Shown here: piece by piece, positions 58,389 through 64,000 of the stretch
How the letters are laid out: each line of letters opens with the position of its first letter
Position numbering within the stretch: position 1 is the first letter of the stretch
Assembly: GCA_036971715.1 (NCBI GenBank)
Contig: JAVHJL010000007.1
Location: 1,240,001-1,304,000, forward strand
Source: Arthrobotrys musiformis
Lineage: Eukaryota > Ascomycota > Orbiliomycetes > Orbiliales > Orbiliaceae
Length of the DNA stretch: 64,000 nt
Reading direction: 5' to 3'
Notes under the pieces: generated by a model
Told to the model about the DNA's origin: nothing
The model's input: only the letters and a program-made list of their open reading frames with translations
Database searches by the model: none
Program-made: the position numbers and the translations under genes

Positions 58389-59886
58389 TTAAGGGCATCG
58401 ATCCAGGATAAACTCTCCGCAGCTGTTGATCTGGCACAAGATACACCTCATTCCGGTTCTAACTCTCATGTTGAAGAAACACTGGGGCAAGTTCCCATCG
58501 AGTGGGAGACCTTCGAATTGAGCCTGTCCGTCTCCGTTCGGGAAAGCATTTTGACAAGCTTCCGCGTTGGTGTAGAATCCCTCGACGTTGATGCCGTAAA
58601 CTTCGTTGTCGAGCTTCAAGGCGGTGTCGACGGGGATATCTTCGAGTCGGGATTGTAGGCTGTCTGCGAACTTAACGATCTTGTAGCATCGACCGTTGAT
58701 GAAACGCGAGCCAGTTGGTGTGCAGGCTTCGAAGGTGGTGGCGGCGGTCTGTGTGGGTTATTTTTATTTAGTATTGAATCGAGCGGTATAAGTGGAGCTT
58801 GGGTGAACTTACATCGATCCAGACAAAGAAGCCCCGAGACTTGAGAGCACGGATGACGAGTGCTTGCCTCTATTATACTGTGTCAGCTTTTGAACCACTT
58901 ATATATAATGAATTTTAAGAGAAACTTACGACTAGTCTTATACCCCTGTCTGCATTAGCCCTAACCTCCATATCGAGATTCACGGTTGCAGGGATAAGAA
59001 ATCTTCCCCCGGAGAAGAATCTTCCAACATCGGTGACCTCCGCATTCCTCGCCGGGGGCGAGATTCTCGCAAGTAAAGAAGTATCATCAGTTCCTCCAAA
59101 GATTGTTTGCGCCAAGTTCGAGACCTGATCACGAGAGGCCAAGAAAGCCTGCGCTAATCGAGCATCGATATCGTTTCGCAGGTTGTCTGAGTCTGTTGAA
59201 TCAGGGAAGGATCCGAGGATACCGAAGATACCAGCTACTGCGGTCAAACCTCCACCGATGATGGGGTTTGCAGCACCAGCAGCGGCCGCGACGGTGAATG
59301 CTCCGGCGAGAACGCCGAAGATGCTGTAGCCTGCTTCGGCTGGTTGGCCGAAATCTGAGACTAATCCGCCTGCCATGAGGATTTCGTTGATTATGGCATC
59401 TTGGAGTTCCTCCTATAACAAGAGTTTAGTATTCGTTACAAAGATAACCAGCCTCTGGTACAACTATGGGGTATTCTATACCTGGTAAGCCCGAAGCAAA
59501 CTGTGACAAGTAAACATCGCATTTCGAATAAAGGAAACTGAAGGTGGTGTAAACTGAGTGCAAAGAACATTTGGAGATCGACAATTGCCAGTCCGAAGGT
59601 CAGTGCAGTCCAGATTAGAATCCGCTATCGTCCCCCCAGCTGTTGTCCTCTGGTCGAGGTTGTTGGCCCAATTCCTGACTCCCTGATCTCGCACGAAATT
59701 ATCAAGGAAGGCGGAAGCACCACTGTTATCCCATGTATTCGAATCCGCGGCGCTCAAAGCGCAAACTGCCTCCGCGCTGCCTGAGACACCGATAACCCTA
59801 ACATCTTGAGGTACCGGCTTGGAATTCGCGAGCAATGGGGCGAGTAGCCCGAGTATCGAAACGGAGAGCTTGAGGCTCGAATACAT
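58389..59886 (-). CDS. secreted protein with Ala/Gly-rich hydrophobic core, four exons
   Basis: Exons in coding order are 59886-59482, 59412-58930, 58869-58813 and 58748-58389, all phase 0, giving 434 residues. A signal peptide (about 1-21, ending LLANS) is followed by a Cys-containing domain (CALSAADSNTW; CTDLRTGNC; CTQF). A long Ala/Gly/Ile stretch (FGVLAGAFTVAAAAGAANP, then GGGLTAVAGIFGILG) resembles a glycine-zipper membrane-inserting or packing helix. The C-terminal part is Cys-rich (ACTPTGSRFINGRCYK; CQNAF; CFFN; CILCQINSCGEF; RCP). I have seen similar uncharacterised fungal secreted proteins but cannot name the family with confidence. An extracellular role is inferred from the signal peptide; a membrane-acting role is only a guess. 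Confidence 0.85.
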
Positions 59887-62800
59887 TTTAATCTAGGAAA
59901 TGATGAAGAAAAAAAACCTTATTCTCTGACGCCGAACAATGATCGTGTGTCTTAGAATGATCGTATCTGTGCCGATTAAAGTTGGCCATTGTGTCACTAT
60001 TTTATATATCTCGACAATCATGGACCCTGCGCTAAACTTAGTCCCAACGACCGTCGCGCGCGCGCCCCCTTCCGATTTCTGCGTTGTTACACGTTGTAGA
60101 CGTCGCCAAGAGCAAGCCAAGCTGCGGCTGTGTTGGGCTTTGCCAATTGTTGGATGCTGACGTGAGCTGACCCTGTTCAAAGACTGCTTAGCTTAAGCTT
60201 AGTCCCCTGTCATTGTTGATTAGTATTCCCAGGGTTCTGTGATTTAGCTGGGGTATGGGGAGAAATTCCAAAAAAAAAGTTGCATAGTCGAAGCAAAAGG
60301 TCGGTTTCCGATAGGCTGTGAGTTACACGCCCACGATGAAACTGGTCATTATATTAGGGCTTAGCAATTGTTGCATGTTGGACAGGGCCAGCCAGCCTAT
60401 AGGTTTTTTCTCCAAAATGCGATACAAAACACAATTGGAAGGTAGACGAGGGCGCCGACATGAATGTATCCGTGCGCATAGGAAAAAGGGAAAGCGGGGA
60501 TTGAGGCTGATAAACTTAGACAGCAGACACCGTCGACAAGAAGGAAATGATGCAGGCGACATACACCTCCACAAAGAGCTACTCGATCGGATTGGTGCCG
60601 GTTCCGAGTCGGCTTTGTGCAACCTGCTCTTGGCGTCCAAAGATTCTTCTGAAATAGTGACACAAAATAACAAGCGAACGCCAGGGAAGCAAGGGTATGG
60701 CCTGCAGGATCTCAGCAAATTCGCGGTTTACGTGAACACGAAAAGGAGCCTCAGCAGGATTGTGCATGTTGCCCTGACTCTTCAATCATCGGGAATCCAA
60801 ATCCTTACGCCTTGCTTTATAATTACGGGTAGGTGCAAAATAATGTAATATTTTTGCGTTTGTTCATGCGCACACTTTTCAATCTAATCTAGGCTCCCAC
60901 GCAATGTCGAGGTATGAGTAGTAGTTATCAGCAGCATCTGATACCTGGGATACCAATTGATCAGTCCTAGATTACCAAACTCCAATATATCACGATATGG
61001 TGGGAGATCCTGTAACGGTCGGTAGCCGATATCGATTTGCTGATCAGACCTATGTGTCGCATGCACGTAGTAAATGCACTCTCGCTAGTCCTGGGTATTT
61101 CCCTGCTCGCGAGTGCCCGGCGCTAGAGACAAAATCGAGGCCATTCAGCTGTAAAAGGTCACGGATTTGGAATTCTGACACGTATTACAGGATTCGGTCC
61201 AATGAACCGAAGTTGTAGTTGTTGAACAAGGTATTGAGAGGCGAATATGTGCATATTCCCTCAAGTTTGAAAGGCCGATTAACTGAATTGCAGCAGACTC
61301 TCCATGAATCGTAGATATATCTTCCTACAACTAGTCTCGAACTCGTCTCAGAACCAAAAATAGGAGACAATGAGCTGCAGTCGGATATAATGGGGCGGTG
61401 TTGGCATCGACGTGTTCTAAAGCTGAGATCTCGACATTGCTTCTGAGGTTGGTGGTTTTCGTTTTTTGGGGAGGTTTGGAATATGACTATAAAGATTAGT
61501 TTAGCGGTCGGTCCCAACCTTGCAAGTTCGGGTGTTTAGTATATTGATGTATAAATCTAGGGGTCTCCTTGGGTTTCCCCTCCAATATATAAGAATTCTT
61601 AAGAAGTCTCCTCGTGAATGGACGCCGAATGGTCGGGGCGAAAGTATAAATAGTGTTTTCAAGCAAACCCGCGCCAACTGGGTGGTTCATGGTCATGTGT
61701 GGCGGTTTGCGTTGTATTGCAATATTGCTCACAATAGGAGGTAAGTTAAGACCCTGGCTCGTGATACGATTCAACATCTATTGTACTCGGGCATCCCTCT
61801 GTGACGTCTGGTTACGAGGCTACTTTACCCATATTTTAGTTGCAATATCACCCTAAGTTGGCTTAGAATCTCAAGATCTTGACACAAAATCACAGGAAAG
61901 TTCAGATAGCATTCTTTCTTGAGCTTGTGAGGCTTGGCTTCGAATTTTCTTCAATAAAAGGAATCGCAAACTTATATCAAAAAGAGTTAGCGCCTCAATT
62001 GGACAACTGTGGATGCCCAGAGCCTCGAGCCTGCCTTGGCGTAAATAATACGAAATTTCCAATACCACATGCTAACATATTTCGTCAATTCAATATATAT
62101 GTATCGATATCTTGGGAAGGATGTTAAAAAGTTAATATTTCTTGTGACCATGATTTAGTAAGCGGTCTACTCAAAGCATATTGAGATTGGATGCTAGAAT
62201 GGCCATTTCATCTATCCAACGTAGCTAACGATAGATTTATAGAAGCCATACTCCGATATGTACATTTATGAGAAGCCCGAAGGTGTATGTTTCCATTTGA
62301 CGCTCCCTCCAACCAATAGCTTCTCTTAGCGATTATCTAGGTACAAGGATTATAATTTGTCTGCTGCTGTACAATGGACTAAACGCGCCCAGCATATCGC
62401 CGACAGGCAGGTAAACGGTTCCGCGGATATGTTTCTCAAACTCATATCGTTAAGCTTCCTTCGTAATAGACATAAAGTTAAAGTAGGCCGCCCCCGGGAC
62501 CCGGGGTTTTTAACGTGCTGCCTCCAAAATTTCGTCTGGATTAGTTGCAAAAAGTGCGCTTGGAAGTGAATTCTCGCCTCGTGGCCAGGGTGGAATGATC
62601 GGCACCGCCAACAATGCGCCTACTTCTCGGGCAATTGATCTAAATCCAAGTACCCAACCTCGGAGCAACCTCTAGATCAGATGTGCGCAACTTACCTCAT
62701 GTGAACTGATGCAAGTAGTCAGAGCTAGACCAATCCCAATGCACCTATGTATACATAGATTCCGGGGCTAACAGGTATATATTGTACTGCCATCGCCTCA

Positions 62801-62945
62801 GCTTTGATATAGGAGACTTATATCTATCATCATTCACAATACTACCGAAATCCCATTCCTGATCTAATCGTAAAGGCGGACGCAGTCCGCAGAAAGTCCA
62901 GATTCAAAATTTAGACCCACAAACCCTTTATTTTACCCTCCCACA
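59887..62945. other. gene-poor stretch, about 3 kb
   Basis: No supported gene. The longest frame starts at ATG 60336 and runs to 60848 (171 codons); it is basic, has no domain and is crossed by antisense frames. The left part holds the promoter of the 58389-59886 gene and the right end that of the CFEM gene. Confidence 0.5.
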
Positions 62946-63452
62946 ATGAGGTATTCCTTTTTCGTCGCGTTCGCGGGTCTTGCGCTATCGCAGAAGGTGA
63001 CGGTCGATGTCGATATCATTCCGGAATGCGCCCGACCGTGTATAGAACAGGCAACCACTTCTAGTTCTAGCTGTAGGGTCGGCGACTTCTATTGCGCTTG
63101 CGAAAACATTGCAGCGATACAGGCAGCTGCGACATCGTGTGTCGTTACTAACTGCGGAGCCTCTATCGCACTATGTGAGCATACACAAGTCCCTTATAAT
63201 ATTATACAATCATTATACGTTTGTTAACCCAAAGAGTCACTGATAGCCGACGTCGTTCCTGCCATCGAATCTATCTGTAAAAGCATTGGATCTGCGTCAT
63301 CAACTTCGACGTCGGGGGCGGGCAGCCCTCAGGAAACAACTGAGGCTTCCACCTCGCAACCGACTGGGACACAACAGAACGGGGCGGCCCAATTGAAATC
63401 TACGGGCCTTCTAGCGATGATTGGATTCATGGCCGTGGCGCTTCAATTTTAG
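62946..63452 (+). CDS. GPI-anchored CFEM-domain protein, two exons
   Basis: Exons 62946-63174 and 63247-63452 join in phase (GTGAGC donor, TGATAG acceptor, GTTAAC branch) into 144 residues. A signal peptide (1-15) precedes a CFEM domain with all eight cysteines: ECARPC, SSC, FYCAC, TSC and TNC in exon 1 and ESIC in exon 2. A Ser/Thr/Gly-rich stalk and a hydrophobic tail (GLLAMIGFMAVALQF) form the GPI signal. Family members sit on the cell wall or membrane; some bind haem or act in host interaction. The Asp that coordinates haem iron in Csa2/Rbt5 would lie near VGDFYCAC, and a Asp is present there. The intron splits the domain just before Cys 8. Confidence 0.9.
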
Positions 63453-64000
63453 CTTGGAAGACTATTGTAATCCTAGCGGTTGGACTATATATAGGTGTGT
63501 GGGCAAAAGTATACCTACAATACAATATACACACCAGGCTTTCATCCATTATAAGGAAGGTAGTGCGGCTATCACTATTCTTGAATGCAGGCGTGTACCT
63601 AGTCTACGACCTATTTCGATCTATTAAACTGTATTTAAATACTTATAGACATAACCCTTCGTCGTTCCGATAATTATATAATTAATCGTTCGGTGAACTC
63701 GTCCAGGATCGAGATACTAACACCAATATACATCGAACACGAGTACAGTATGATAGCAGTTTATTTCTCTGCCGAAAATAGGACTGTGTTACCTGAACTG
63801 AAGACAATTCTTTTTGATTTTGTGATCATATCACTATGAGATACATCTATCAGTGAGCGTGCACGCGCGCAATAACCGGTCCTGTATTGAAAGGACAGCA
63901 ACCATTGGGATATATCGATATAGTTTCAGTGTGAAGGGAGTCTCAAGTAAATCGCCAGCGTTGTATTTTGACGTTGTGTTGCTGTGATTTGTGGGTACGA
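63453..64000. other. 3' flank of CFEM gene to window end
   Basis: AT-rich sequence with no supported gene. Confidence 0.5.

Noticed and set aside
60336..60848. 171-codon plus-strand frame with a short hydrophobic start
   Set aside because: The first residues look mildly like a signal peptide, but the rest is low-information basic sequence crossed by three antisense frames.

Overview
This window looks like chromosomal DNA of a filamentous ascomycete (Pezizomycotina). The evidence is short introns (about 50-150 nt) with GTRAGT-like donors and CTAAY/CTRAC branch sites, together with fungal families: a PNP-NACHT-WD40 receptor, a bZIP with a DUF3425-like C-terminus, CFEM and CBM1 proteins, F-box/LRR proteins and a PQ-loop transporter. 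Some features, such as many lineage-specific secreted proteins and CCTAGGTACC-type simple repeats, would fit Orbiliomycetes or a nearby class, but the sequence alone does not prove this. No tRNA, rRNA, CRISPR array or intact transposon was recognised.

Most genes are split by introns, so I rebuilt exon chains by matching splice phase. Layout from left to right: an incomplete secreted-protein gene running off the left edge (1-777, minus); a doubtful two-exon gene (2379-3238); ribose-5-phosphate isomerase (3893-4813); a six-exon, 899-residue F-box protein (5216-8394); a convergent F-box/LRR-type gene (8750-10661, minus) with a puzzling in-frame TGA near its end; a PQ-loop membrane protein (11045-12082) diverging from it; and a multi-spanning membrane protein (12440-13890, minus).

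After a gene-poor stretch of about 6 kb come a four-exon C2H2 regulator (19863-22285), a doubtful minus-strand frame (23364-23894), a small cysteine-rich protein with a long leader, leader intron and uORF (25712-26062), and a Pro/Thr/Val-rich GPI wall protein (29711-30910). Then follow a ten-exon bleomycin hydrolase-type cysteine aminopeptidase (32684-34716, minus) and a small unknown gene (35622-36319).

The right half holds the 1593-residue NLR-like receptor (38321-43235), a CBM1-linked beta-helix secreted protein (44700-46081), a bZIP regulator (47022-47976), a short-chain dehydrogenase (48816-49760), a BTB-domain protein (50270-51730, minus), a decayed UPF1-like SF1 helicase (about 53640-55562), an uncertain multi-exon gene (56646-57624), a 434-residue secreted protein (58389-59886, minus) and a GPI-anchored CFEM protein (62946-63452).

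The genes do not form an obvious metabolic cluster. The window mixes housekeeping enzymes with fast-evolving accessory genes: F-box, BTB, NLR, secreted and cell-wall proteins. The points most worth following are the in-frame TGA/alternative intron in the F-box/LRR gene, several introns that only keep frame with an AAG 3' splice site (one with a competing CAG five bases upstream), and the intact-looking NLR.
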